A stretch of DNA of 64,000 nt from Chamaecrista fasciculata (taxonomy: Eukaryota > Streptophyta > Magnoliopsida > Fabales > Fabaceae), in the NCBI GenBank assembly GCA_003254925.1, contig QANZ01049214.1:66688-130687 (forward strand), in the 5' to 3' direction. Of the stretch, positions 10,831-25,800 are shown piece after piece. Each line of letters starts with the position of its first letter. Position 1 is the first letter of the stretch. The notes under the pieces are model-generated. The model had not been told where the DNA came from. It saw nothing but the letters and a program-made list of their open reading frames with translations, and ran no database searches. The position numbers were made by a program, and so were the translations under genes.

Positions 10831-13800
10831 TCACTCTTTGTGGTTGGAGGAGCGATCCCTTCTGTGGCCACCGAGAATACGAGAAATCTGTAAACCTCTG
10901 CTGAATGCTTGGTTGAAAAGCATTCTTGTTTGGAACTCTGAAACAAAGGGAAACCATGCCAAGAAAGCCACAGGGGTGAAGAGAAGCAACCCCATTATTA
11001 TCTCGTATCCTCGAGCAAGCCCTCGAACCGATCCCCATAATTGTCCCCTTTGAACCAGAGGCTTACAAGCTTGACCAATCTTGCAAAACCAACATAAAAA
11101 TTACAATAAGCAAACAAGATTAGGTCAAACAAATTTCAAGTCCAAATAGGAGAAATACAAGTTAAGTCCAGTTTGCTGTTGTGTCTGTCGACATGTGGAA
11201 GAATTTACTTTAAATACTGAAGACTAAACTAACAATTTGGTCTCTAATGTTAAACCTGTTTAGCTTTAGTATATAAAAACTGGTGAGTGTTAGAATTTGA
11301 TTTATGGGATTCTTTCGTCAATGATGTTAGGCCAAGAAATAGCAAATTCGTTGCACAATTTTTTTGTAGGATCAATGAGCCACTTGACACAGACAACAAA
11401 CATCCAGCAAGTTATTTCAGGGATTAACTCATACACAAACTATAATTTTTGAGGGGTAAAAATAAGCCTTCGAATACAGGGATCAACTTGTTCGTTTTTC
11501 AGAATTATATAATCCAGTTTGAATTGCAAAAGGTTGTTAATAATCCCGGTAGAAAATACCAAAAAAGTTTAGTTGTTCCATAAAGAAAGCTTGATTTCCT
11601 GAGAGGTTGAAAATTTCCACCCTTTGGACAGAGATGGAGATCTTGCAGTAAAAATCTCTCTACTAATCATCAGATGTCAAACTTTCTATATCAACATCTA
11701 GTACGGTGTGGACCGTCCAGTCCGCTCCGACCAGTTTGATAATATTATATCATCCAAAAACTTAAAGCTTTATAAGTAGACATCGGTAGAATTGACTAAC
11801 CAGTAGCAAACCCCAGCCGGTAGGCATGACTGCTAGAATGCATACTACGATGTCCTTAAGGGTGACATGGGCGAATGCTATTAATATGATGAATATAGCA
11901 AGGAATGTAATGAAGATAGAACCCTTAATCAACCGAAACAACAGCTGGAAGTCTGCACTGAGGCGTCGCCTTCCAACAGACACACCCTGTTAATTTACAA
12001 GATTCGAGTGCACCAAACATTAGGATCATGAGAGAAAGAAGTTGCATCTCAACTGGCAAGGTAAATATACAGCAAATATCTTCTACAGGATGAATTTAAC
12101 TGTGTTATTTAGTATTTCATGAACTCATTTTGATATAATCACATACAGTGGTAAACTTATTAAAATTCATCAGTGAAGTTTATAAACAAATTCCCTTTTC
12201 ACCTGTACCCTGTATACGAGGTTTCAAACAAAAAATAAATTTAACCTAGAATTTCATCTACATAGATAAACAAAGAAAAAAGATTTTGAATGCTCACCTT
12301 CATTATACCCAATATTACAAGAATTACAATCCAGGAAACACCATAAACCTGTAAGTCAATAGAAAATAAAATACTCAGGTAACAAGCTTAACTAGTTAAA
12401 TGAATCTACCTGAGGCGAATTAGAAGGAGAAAGCATTTACCAGAAAACTTTGAGTTTGGTTAGTGATTGAGAGGTGATACACAAGACCATATTGATATAA
12501 GAAAAATCGAAGTGCCAGTATGATCTCAGCGGCAAGACCACGCTTTCCAGAGTCACGAAGATGCTCTTGTTCCTTTTCCCACCAGGATTCCCAACTTTTT
12601 TCAGGAGATACACCAATACCTCCACGGTTAAATATCCATTTGTTCCAATCTGTCCAATCATCAACGATCTTTTGCCACTCAAAGCCTGATGGATTGAAAA
12701 GGAAGGGAGCAAAAAGCCATGTTCCTACCATGAACCATATGGATAGGGTAATTAAAATGTAGGCAACCGCATTTCTATATGAATGACCAAATATATGGTA
12801 TACTATAAGCAGAATCATCAATTCAATTCCTTTAACAAAATGGCTGCGAGAATAGAGCCTATAATTATCAGCAAACTTGGCATGGAACACCACAAAACCA
12901 CGACCAGTGCCTCTGTACTGTGCACCCCCATGAAGCAACGTCCGTCCGTAATAGTGGGTTTTTGTTCCTAGAGAAAATGTAAAAAAAACAGGAGCTAACT
13001 GTAGTTGCATCAGTATAAATTCACTAAGAGCCTGACGAAATCCCCTCTCTAAACCAATTTCCATTATCATAGGCAAGGCCAACAAAAGTCCAATTTGCAC
13101 GACAGACTGAGAAGCAAGAGCTACTTGAAGAGGCTTGTTGTCTCGAATAGCTTTTGTTTTGTTTAGCTGTTCTTCAAGCCCACTGAGTACAAGATAGAGG
13201 CGGCCATAAAGGAATATATAAACTGTGAGCACAGTCAGCTGTCAAAAAGCAGAATCAGTCATTGTAGTGGATCACATATAACACAAGAAGTAAAATAGGT
13301 TCCAATCATACCAAGGTACTGAAATAGAAGCCAATGGTTGTGTAATAACATGATAACATTCGGAAGAAATCAAAGCGGTGGCCGAGCCTATATATGTCTC
13401 TACTCATAGTCTGCTCACCATTCCCATTAGCTATCTTTGCCTCAAACATTGAGATTTGGTTAAGACCCACATCCCTTCCTTTACCAACTTGTATGTATTC
13501 ATGATGAGTTACATTTCCATCTCGTAATGTGGAATTGAAACCTGCAAACCATTTCAGAGAAGGAAGTAAAAGGCAAAGACAAGATGTCATGCTTGCTTTT
13601 GGGACTCCGGAGAAAACATATTATTGATACCTCCATAAGCAAAATGGAACTGTTTGAAAGAAATGAAAAAAAAAAAAAAAATCCATGGAGAAACTTGTAT
13701 ATAATACACATACCTGCAAATATATCCTCACTTAAGTTGATTACTTTAGAAGCTTTGCTTACACCTCCTCTAGTCAGGTGGAATAGTCTATCAAATACAT

Positions 13801-16800
13801 CTGGATGACCATAATGGAACCGGACTCTGAAAAAGAGCATGAAAGCATCACTTAGCACTTCAACCAATTAGGTTAATGCGAGTAAGGAAGAATATAAATA
13901 GAAGCTTCAACAAAAGGAACATATAAACCGTGACACAGCATATTGACTAACCTAAGTTTAATGCCTATACACTCTAGAGGTCAAATAACTCAATTTCGAT
14001 TATAAAATCTTCCAACTGTGATATGACTGTGGTGCATGAATTAATATTGCTAAAGGAATTGTTTCTTTAATATCATATTTATATGACTAATTTTTTAAGT
14101 TAATTGAAAATACTCTATACCTCTCTCTCTACCGTCATTAATCCCATGCCAGTTTGATGTGGAAACCATCATATTCTGGGCCACTGAGAAGTGGCTCAAA
14201 TTAAATCCACTTTTTAGTCTGCTATTACCAGAATTTGAGCCATTTATTCAAAATTTTATCTTCTTTTCTTCAACCAACAAGACTTTGATACAGTTTTTGG
14301 TCCATCTAATTGAAAAATGAAAAACAACAACATTGGCCTCCTATTTTCTACAATGATCCATTTGTGTCCCTCTGTCACATCTTTATCCAAAAATCAACAT
14401 TAATGACACTCTATTTGACAGTAGCATTCAGCAGAAAAACACCCTAAAACACCATTTTCCAATTGGTTTCATAAAAATAATTCCATACAGAATAATAACA
14501 AAAATTTACAGATCTTACCTCAAGGGATTAGCCAACACTCTTTGTCCAATTGTCACAAAACTAGTCTCCTGATTTGACATAAACCATGCAAGGGATGACA
14601 CACTGCCACAAACACAGACCAGAAAAATAAATGACAAATATTTGGGAATTCTAATATATCAGACATACTGTTACCAGAGATTATGGAGAAATTGATGACA
14701 CCAGATGATACCTGCCGGTAAATATGTGCTCTCTAACTCCAAGAATTGATGGATATCTTACACCATCATGTTTTTTGTCAAACTCTTGCAGCAAATTCCT
14801 CATTTTCAAAGCTTCTTCCAAGTAATTATCCTGTTAAATGAATGTTTAGCTATCGAAATTTTTAAGTGCTTCATTTTCTTATGTTATGTATCAATGATGA
14901 AAGACCTGATTCATATCAATTGTTTGCAAGCCTTCTCCTCGGGTGAAAATAATAGCATGATTTTGATTTTCTGGCTTCCCTTCACCCAACATTGCAGGTC
15001 CTGGAAGCTTTATTTTGTAAATTACCTACATAAAAATAACCAAACAATAAGTTGAAAAGAACTATGAGCTACTGTAAATAAAACATCATAGATCCAGGAC
15101 GTTTCATCTTGACATGGTATCAGAAAATATGAAAAAAAAAATCTATTCAGTAAATGTTTAATTTACCAAATTTTTGTGTTTGGCCTCATTAATTTGCCAA
15201 TTTTAAATAACACCAGAATTCAAAACTAGAAGAAATGCCATTTTACTATCTCCTTCCATTTTCCACAAAAAAAAAAAATGGAAGGACTCTTTCTCTCTTG
15301 TGTGTGTGAAGGAACTTTTAGTTCTTTATTTAGTGTTTTGGGCTCAAAAATAGGGGTTCAATATAATTAAATCCAGAATTAATATCAATTACAATGAATT
15401 TTAAGTTATCAAAATGTCAGGAGTGGTCTAAGGACAATACCTGGTCTAGACTTTGAACAGTTTCAGATGAATCAATTGATTTTGCTGGTAAGGCAGCCTT
15501 TGCAAGAGCTGAATAGTAAACCTTTTCATTAGTTTTTTTGGATCTGTCTTTGCTAGGCTCTTCAACCTCATCAATGTAAGCCACTCGAAGAGAAGGGTAC
15601 CTGTAGCAGAGTAAGTAGGAAATGTAAGAGAGTGCTAGTAATAGCCTTAAGAATTCACTAACTTAATTTGAGGGACATACTTTGTCATGAGCTTTAGAAT
15701 GTCTTTGGCCCTAGCATCACCAGATCGCTTGTGAATTCCATATTGCTGACATGAAACTACATATGTGAACTTCATGTCAGCAATTGCTTGACACTGTGTC
15801 CTCAATGACCGCTCACTGTTTGGATTTTTTATACTTTCTTGTTCAGCAGCCTTATAACCTTTCATAAGTTCTGTTTAATGAATTGAGATTTCAAGGTTAG
15901 TTAGTGCTATGAAAAGGTCAAGATAGTGACTCTTTTTTCTTTTCTTCTTGCATCGAATTATTTTCCATATACCTTCATCATTTGCCATATCAAGAAAAGC
16001 CTGCAGCTCCAATGCTTGTCGGTTATACATCATTCCTCGTACTTCACTCAATGAGAGGAGAGTTAAAAAGAACAAAGGAGATTCATGATTAAGAAAATGA
16101 AAAATAGAATGTTAAAGTACATGTCTAACACAAACATACAAAAATGTAAATACACCTGTATAACTTTAGGTGATTTGCAAAAACTCCATTCAATTTAACA
16201 AGAAATAAGTGTGCTTAAATTTAAATAATTAAGAAAACCCTTGCACAAAATTAAAACACCCTAGCCCAAAATCCAAAAATTCCAGGACTGAAGGTTAGAG
16301 GGGTACTTTCTGGTTTTCAAAGTTGACTGGTGTTTGTGTTTGCAAATGACCTAAAGTTGAAAGGATATGTTTTTACTTTTCCCCACTGGTATATAATATA
16401 ATATTAGGGGAGGGGAAGAAATCTGTACCAGTTTTGGTCAATGTCTGGCCTCTGTACGATGCCCATAAACGAAGTTCTTCTTCCAACTTTTCGTCTCCTC
16501 TGAGTTGTTCTTCACTTAAACAATTAACACGCTCAAGAAAATTCTTCCATTCATCTGTTGTAAATCATGATTGGAAGCTAGAGAATATTATTCCATTGAG
16601 CATGGTGGGAGAAGAAAACACTGAACGTTTGAATAATAAAATTCTATTTTTGGCCCTTGTTCAGGAGATTGAGTTTTTTATTTCAGTGCTTCTTCGACAA
16701 GGCATCAAAGCCGCAGTCAAGACTTCAATCCTTGCCACCATCAATATAATAACTAAAATTTCACATATGGTGACGTCTAGTTCCAGTATAATTTCTATGA

Positions 16801-19800
16801 TCACAATTCAATCCAAGTGAACTTTCACAAGATGGGGAACACTGGAGTGATATTAACCATTCTTCCCGTCTTGCTTAACATTGCCACTTAAGCTTTTGGG
16901 TCAAAATATTCTGAAGTTGACATTTAGAGGAGAAAGGATTAACCTGGAAATATCTTTTGCAAGTAAAAGAGGATGGAAACTCCATCTTCATTTTGCTCTT
17001 CCAGATGCTCTAGGGAGAAAAGAACAGCTTCGTCATAGTATGGTGTAAGGACTCTACAGAACAAAGTTGTATATTATGTCAGTTAACATATATTAGACAG
17101 GCTATACCCAGCCCATTCATGCCATACTCAGCTACTTCTACTCTTCTAGATGCTGAACATTAAATATCATTATCATAGATATTCTTCCCCACTCTTGGTT
17201 TAAGACATCTATTCCAAAATGTTGCTCCAGTATGTAACAGAAGAAAATCTGAGATGACGTGAGCTTACGAAAAGGAAAGCATGTTCCGAACTTTGGGAGC
17301 AATTGGCATATCCATAAACAATGAATTGGAGAAGAAAGATATGCGTCTCCTAGCATCCAAGTTGGAAGGTACATCCATAGCTGACTCCTTGACTGTAAGC
17401 AATAGATGGAGCCTTTTTATCTGTGGAACCAACATAACAATTAAAATATATAAATATGTAGGAGAAGCAGATATGAAGATGGTGTGACAAACAGATAAAA
17501 GAGTCACAATTACTGGCTAGCCTATTTCACAGAGATACTTTCAATATTCAGGTGAACTGAATTTGAGAGTATACTTAATATTTGAAAAAAAAATTGCACG
17601 TTGGGTCTGTAAAACAATTCAAATCATTTTGATAATAATCAGTTTGATCCATTTTATCGAGAAGGTCTACGGTTCAAGTTCGTATAGCACTAATATTCCT
17701 ACTAATACTAGTAATATTTACTAAATATTAAATATTTAAATAGTACTATTAGTAGTAGTATAAGTTCTTTTTTATAATAGAATATATTAATATTCATAAA
17801 TTGAAAATAACTAAATAATAAAAATATTTAGAAAACTCACTTTCTCTTTCCAAGCTTCAGTATCTGTTGTGACTGGAAAGTTAAGTGAACCAAAAAACTG
17901 ATATTGTTGATCAAGGGGAGTCATCCTCTCATCTTTTCCATAAGATCCACCATGGCTTGAATCTAGCAAGCTATATATGAATGATAATAAATACAAAATG
18001 ATTGTAACCAAAAAAAATTATATAGCGATATGAATCCCAAATGGCTTACTTCTCAACATCTCCTTCCATTATGTCTCTAGTCACAACCTCTAGCATGTCA
18101 AGCAAAACAATTACAATTTGATCCTTGTCCTCTTTTTTATTTTCTTTCTGTATAAATTAAGCCAAAAATGGTTAAATATTGCATTTGATACAACAGAAAA
18201 ACAGAGATATTAAATCTTCAAAATGATTACCAAATAGTCAATTAGTTTAACAAATTGTTCATATAAAATAGGGAGGGCACTCAAATTCAATTCTTTCAGC
18301 ATTTCTCCGTTTTCTTTCAGTTCATCAACTCTTTCAAAAATACCATTGATAACCCTGCGTTAGTAAGAACATCAGGAACTAATGTCAGAATAGATGAAAC
18401 TATGGCAACCCCTTCTTTTAATACATGTTTCAAATGCCATAAACTTACAGTTTCTCTCGTTCTCCTGAAACCAAAAAGTTAATAATATTTTTAAATGAAG
18501 CGTAGCATTCAAGCACAGCAGAGCGCATGTAATTGTCCTTAGACAACCGCTTCTCCAACTCATGTCCTTTTCCAATGCTGTCTTTGGCCATAGACACAGC
18601 TATGGGAATCTGTAGAACAAGAACCAAGTGATAAGTAAATTTAACCAGGATAATAATTCTTATATTGTAAAACATAAAAGGATTGAACAAAGGAGTAGAA
18701 GGACCTTGCTAGCAAGTAAGAAAGGAGGCCACTGGATAAGGTTCAAATCAAGGTCGGCCCAATATGGTACCAGCAAGAGGTCCCTTTCCCTATATATTTT
18801 GTTGTAGTCAGAAATTTAATTGACATTGCACAAAAGCCTCAGAAGAAAACATAAAAGTCGCATTATTTTGAATATGTAATGTTCACCATGAACTAGAATT
18901 TTTAAGGTAAACAATGCAATTATTTTATTACCTGTTGTCAATTAGGTCCTCCTCCCTTAAACTAGTAATTATTTTGTTCCATAATTGTGCAAACCTTGCA
19001 GCCTCCTTCTCTTTATTGGAAGGGACCTAAATAATTCAGCTTCATCAGATTTACATTTTATTGATCAAGCATAGAGTTTGATTTTCAAAATCAGTCATTG
19101 TCAGCAACTGTATTTAATAATCCATAAAAGTTGAAAGACCTTATCAAATTTCCGTGAAAATGTGGCCTTTAGTCCCTTCTTCTTGATTGTCTCGCTCTTA
19201 TCCATTGGAAGCAAGCGAGCATTAAAAGCTCCCGGAAGAGAGTCAAATCGAGACCTTAGCAATTCCAATGTTCGAATCTGAAATTAAAACGAAATAGTGA
19301 CTTTAATTTTTTTAAGATTCAAATGTTTGCAGCCGATGCAGGAGAAAAGATATGTTTGATGAAAGGGGAGGGGGTTCAAAGGAGAGCCATGAAGTATTTG
19401 ACAGAAGGGACGAGGCAAAGGTATTAAGTATATATTGCCTCCATTGTCTCTTTCATTCTTTCTCTTCATAGATTTAATTCGTGATCAGTGATATGCTTAT
19501 ATACCACTTATACAGACTACATGTGGAGACTGGAGACACACAACTAGGCAAAAACAAAAAGAGATAGAAAAATTACAAATGACTGCCGAGAAATTAAAAA
19601 TGGTAAACAAACCTCTCCCAACCGCCGAAATGCACCATATATGCCTCCTACTATGGTGGTGTAGATAGCATACCAAATCTGTGTATCCATAAAGTAGACC
19701 TGCAGGGACGCCATGAAAAGTTATGAATGCATAAAGAGTAGAGGTCTGACATAAACATTGAAACATTGTTAGGTAGATAGACATACGAGAACGATCGGAG

Positions 19801-22800
19801 CCCATATAACAATCACTACACCAATATTGTTCTTTGCTGCACAAAGTAAAAGATGAAATCACGGGTAGTCCCATTTTGTTAACTACATCTATTTATTTCA
19901 TTTAATTATGCAGATTAAGTACCTTGAGGAAAGAATTCATGCCACTTATAAACTGATACATGAACCCGCATGATGGTTTTTGTTGGACCCACAAGAGGCT
20001 TGATCTGCAAAGTAGAGAAATGAACTATATGAATTAAACCAAGAGAAGAATACAGGACTATGGGGAAAAGGTTTGGGACCTTTGCAGACATAGAAGATTG
20101 AACTAGTGTAAAAATAACTCTAGAGTATTCATGATTTCATAGGACCATACATGAATCTATATTACTGACATAGATATCAAAGAAGTTTGGCCAAAAAAAA
20201 GTACAAAAAGAAAAAAGGGATGTTTGAAATTTATGAAAAGATGTGCATATATTTTGGTCCCAGAAGTTTAATTAAAATCCTTCCCTCTCTTGTAAGTTGT
20301 TAATATCATAAGCATAAGAAAATTGAATATATTTGCAACCATTCTAATTGCCAATATAAAAATAATGCTATAGTTAGCTTTACCTCCACATAGTAACTGA
20401 ATGCTAACTTTGACAGTATTAAGAAAACCCAGAATGCAGTGTACCTAGAATTTTAGTCACAATTTGATCAGCTAGAGACATGAATCTGTTCATTGCCAAA
20501 TAAATAAATTAACTCTATTATCTTACTTTATAAGTGAATAGGCGCTCTCATGCATTCCTCTTCCAACAAACAGTCGAGGCTGAAAAATATTTGAAAAATT
20601 AAAGCAAATAAAAAAGATACTGACAAAAATAAATAATAATGAAAAAAAGACTAGACACCATCAGTCTATATAAAAGCAGACAAAAAGCTGGTATTTATAA
20701 TAAATAACATATATCATGACTGATACATAAAGATACACATCACTATTCATCTGAATACCTGGGACCACCACATCATGAGCTTCACGATGCCATTGTTGGA
20801 TCTCTCAAGAAAACGTCGGATGAAAGGAAACATAAATAACAATGCAGACAGCATATTTGGAGATAAGTAGATGAGAATGGCTATAATGAACATAGAAGGC
20901 GAACTTGCACCACTTCCAAACCAATTCTTGATGGTTTGTGCCAAACCAGAAGGATTTTTCCAGCTAAATGCATAAGTGACGGGTAAAATTATAACCCATG
21001 CTGCAGCTGAAAGGGCTTTGAATATGTATCGCAGCTTGACATGGGTGGACATGCATCTCCTTGCTTTCCAGCTCAGAATTAAATCAAGGATAGCTATAAA
21101 ATTAATGAAAACATCATAATTAGCTAAGTTACATCTTCATAAAAAAGAAAAATGTTGTTTCATCATTCAATGAATTTCCAGATAGATACTGATAAAAATA
21201 GGAGTCCCATAGATATTCTGAAGTTACTACAAGAATTAAATAATGAGCTATTTTGACAAAATGCCATACATCACCATAATTGGTAAGGCTTACTTTGTCA
21301 AATGGAGGAAGATTTAACTGGGTGTTTAGGTTGCAATCTGTCATTATGATCAATAATTTAAGTTTCCATCATTTTCTTGATACATGTTTAATTCAAATAA
21401 ATGGAAAACATTGATTTCTAGATTGTTTCTAATTTTGTTACATGATGCATTAACATGTTATGTTATTGAAATGAAATAATTAACAACTAAAATTTCAATT
21501 CATCAAGTTATTTAGAAAATCTTTCAAATCAAGATGTAGTGGGAGTATTGATTATATATTAAGTCAACAAAAAATTTGATTGCCTGTCTGGAAGTTTGGC
21601 TTCAATTTCAAATTTTGATTTATTTTTCTCTTACAACTAAAGTTTTCTGAAAAATGAGTTGTTATGTTTCAGCTACAGACAAAAACTAAAATGGAAATCA
21701 GAAACAAAGAGACACGTCTTGATGTTCCAAAATTGAGTTTTTTCCTCCCTTCTGTTTAACCAATTTGGAGAGAGAAAAATTAATGGAAACAGGAGTCATA
21801 GCCACTAGAAGTTTGGAAAATGGTGGCAGCTGGAAAAGTATGTTAAATATATCATACCTTGTGCAAGCTTCAATATTGCAGCAGTTATAAAGATGCTCAA
21901 AACTTTCTTGAAGACATCACCATCAAATAAAGTGCTTAATTCGCCAGAGCCGTTCCAAGCTAAGATGATCATTGCCTTAATTGAACATCATAATCAGCAT
22001 ATTTCTTAAGAATGAAATGAACTAGAGTCATGTTAATAAAGTGAACACCATATCAAGAAGTGTTACCTGTAAACATAGTATATAGAAGATCCACATTCTA
22101 TCAAAACTTCTAAATATATGCCAAAATGTGCGTATCTCAACAAAATTAACTTTTCCTTTCCATGGACCTCTGGCATGATCTCCCTTTTCCTGTTATCCAT
22201 AGTTGAACAAAACAATTTAGGAAGAAACCCCAAAGACAGAATAACTTGATTTCCCAATCTAGTAGGAAACACTTCGGATTTTTCAAAAGATATACAGGGA
22301 GATATAATTAGGAATATGATGGTGAGATTAATAATGTATTTTCAGCTCTTAATACATTGAAAGTAGATAATTCTATGTTTCAACTTTCAAGTCCTAAATA
22401 AAAGTGGTTTCATCATGGATTCAATTTGTTGGATCCTTTTCTTATCAATATTTTGCTTCTTCTTCATGGCAATACAGAATTACACCCAAAGATTCCTGCC
22501 AGTAAGATGTCAAACCCTGGTAGCATATTTTAAGATCAAAGCAATCAAGATGACTATGTCAAGAACCACTCATTTTAAAAAGCTTAGCTAGAAGGCCCAG
22601 GAAGCCGACTTGTTCTAACATGTTCCATCATGCAAACCCCTATAGGCCAGAAGTACGGACAACACATATGCCTAACAATACTTTGCACTCTAATGCTATG
22701 TGGAAGGCAAAGATTTAAACCTAACCACATAATCAAAACACTCTAATGGCACCTAAAGATTTCAAACAATCAAAAAGCTTAAGCTATTAAGAGATGCCGA

Positions 22801-25800
22801 ATTAATTTTTCATTTAATTTATATCTTTAGAAGAACGTACTAGAGCAGGACTTATGAATGAAAACAGATATTAAAACCCCATGATTAAGATAAGGAAAGC
22901 ACAACAAAGCCAGAAGTCAACAAGGTTACTGTTACGCAATCATATGTTTAAGATCATGCCAACTTGACTTGATATGTAATAAAGCAATATAGTAAATCAT
23001 GCATAATAACATAAACACAAATATCAAGCATAAGTTTTAGCAACATATAGTCACAAGCTCCAAAACCAGACCATTGATCTGGAAAATAAGCAAAAAATAC
23101 TACATTTTCCACCCACTTGAGCTTTAGGAAGGGAACAAGTAATCTATGAAATATGTTATATATACCTCATCTTTATTAGCTAGAATTTGTTCAATAGGCA
23201 CTGAGAAAAAGTCGGAGTCAACTCGCATGGGCCAACCTAGGCGGAAACAATCAACTGACCTACAATTTAAGAATGGAAATTCATTTTATGATATAATTCA
23301 TTCTACAGTGAAGAAACTGATAAAGAAGAAGCATAATACCAAAAATATTCATTCAAATCATCATAGTTTCTCCATTGAGAATGCTTTGATTTTCCTCTCT
23401 TACTCCTCTGGGCTTCCTGCAATGCATAAAATTTGATAGAAGTGATACAAAGTAATCAGCATTGAGACTAAACAAAATAAGTTCTGTATTCCATAAAAAG
23501 TGCAAGAACCAAACCTTGGCTATAGTATCATAAATTGGCTTTACTACTTTCATCAGAAAAGCCTCATTATCACCTCCATAGGCTGGCTTTACAGGTTCAC
23601 CCGTCAATGGACTAACATTGCCAGCCAACATCCCATACAACTCAAATGCCATCTAAGAAAAAGTATGAGATGAAATTATCAAACTTTCAATTTTCTGTCA
23701 GAAAATTACTCCATATTCAAATGATGTATCAGAAAAGCAGGACAACTATATAATTCTAGCTGTTGTGTGAAGTAATCTTAAAACTTAAAGCAGTAGAACT
23801 TAGAACCAATAAACATATGATCACTTAAAAACAGTCCTGGACTCCCAAAGTTTCCACTATTCTCACTTTCTCTGTAATAAAATTGTCATTGAACCAATTA
23901 TTTCAGAAACTCGAGTTGTTAGGTTAGGTGGAGGCTCATGAATGCTCTTCAATTATAATTCAAGAGATACTTGCACAAATGCGGTGCTTCACCAAGTTCA
24001 CCGCATTTGTCCACTGGACCAATAGGAATATGCAATTATTTTAACAACTATTACATGGTGAGAACCAAATCTGGAATAAGAATTAAAGTTCATAATAGAT
24101 AGATCAACACATCCATCTTCTCCACCATTTTATTTATCACCACTAGATTGACCACCCTTTCCAAAAAAAAAAATCAATAGATTCCACCTTTTCCAAACTA
24201 GTTCTCCATGTGATGATAACTAGAAATAAAATTACGCATCCCTCACCAGTCACCATAAGTTCTAAATCCTCTAAGCCAATTCGAAGTCATGAAAAAGGAG
24301 ATAAACAATAACTCTTTCATCTTAGTCTCCAATGACCCAGTAAATACTAAAGCATATAGAAGAACAGACAAAAGTACTAGGGAACAGAGGTAGAGCCATA
24401 TTTATTGAGTGTGAAAATAGTAGATATATGAGAAAAATATATATCACTACATCATCTATTACAAAAAGAAGAAAAAAGATTATCAAAAGGAAAAAAGGAT
24501 CTCCATATTAACAAATTTATTATTTTAAATTCACCAGAGTGGCAACAAGATTTTCGGTTACTTTCCATAATGATTGATGAAGAAAGATTTTGATATCTAC
24601 TATCTCAACTTGTACTTACATGATGATAGATATAACAAAGACATTCTGGCATGAACCTTAAATTTGCAGCTTCACCCCATATAAGAAGATATAGACCCAT
24701 GTATAACAATTTCCGCTGTTGAACTTCCTGCTGAATGGTTGGCAACCTGATGTAAACAGAATACTTTAACAATGGTGCAATCCCACTTCAGTTTGAAGCA
24801 ACTAATTGAAGAACTAGGGTTGATTAGGCTATAATAGGTTTTGAGATAACTCATACTGTACCAAAGAAAGAAAATATAAATATCTTAGGAGAATTTTTAT
24901 TGAAAGATTTATGCAGTTAACGTCAGCCTCAACTAATGAGAAGAATTCTTTATTACCAAAAAAGACTACTTAAATGTAAGGTTGAACTTTGAGCTAAGCC
25001 AGAGCTAAGAAAATCTCATCATTCCCTAGGCTAATCACAATAGTTTGAAATACATAAATTACAATTTTTATTACTAACAAAGTAACAAGATTTAAAATAT
25101 TACAATGTAATAACATGAAAAGAAACTTATGATCATAGACACAAATATCTAAGCATAGCACCAACCCAAGGCCAAACTAGTTTGCTTAACTGCTATTCAG
25201 TTCATATAGGCCACAGTTTTGCCAAGCTGAGATAAAATGGCTTGGAAGTAGGTTGACCTCTAATTCTAGTTCTAGCCATACGTAGTTACATGTAAGACAT
25301 TAAGACCATTTTCAACTCATTAATTGACATCCAATAACTTATGAAATAATATTTTGATTAAGAGAAGGGAAGCTCACCAAAGGCTACTTTTGCGACCCAA
25401 ATACTTGCACCACCTTTTGTAGTTTTTAAATAGCTTCTTCATCACTGATGTTAGAGCATGGTCATCCAACTACATAGGGAAATTGTAATATATGAGAAAA
25501 AAAACAAGCCTAACTAAGATTTAAGACAGAGCACAAGAATCCAGAAGCAACCTTAGGTTGCTGATCAGACTTTGGATTTTTTCTTATATGTTCATTTGCA
25601 AGCAAAAGAATCAAGTGCTCCCTTTGATTTTCCACGTTGTCCTTCTGCAAAATAGTGAATGTAGGATAAACTACAGATAAAATATGAAAACCAAATAGCG
25701 AAAACCAATCAATTCAAACACTACCTGGAAACCAAACATGAGCTGAAGCCAATCCAGAATGTCTACATTTACTTTCTTTTGGTAACCCTTTGGCCAAGGC

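Noticed and set aside
16434-16820. A 128-codon open frame on the plus strand overlapping the callose synthase locus
   Set aside because: Its left part is antisense to the exon at 16429-16554 and the rest falls in the following intron. The minus-strand exons on both sides join in phase with conserved peptide, so the plus frame is a shadow.
17640-17760. A tRNA/SINE-like B box (GGTTCAAGTTC) inside a callose synthase intron
   Set aside because: Only a B-box-like string is convincing. There is no A box at the right distance and no bounded unit.
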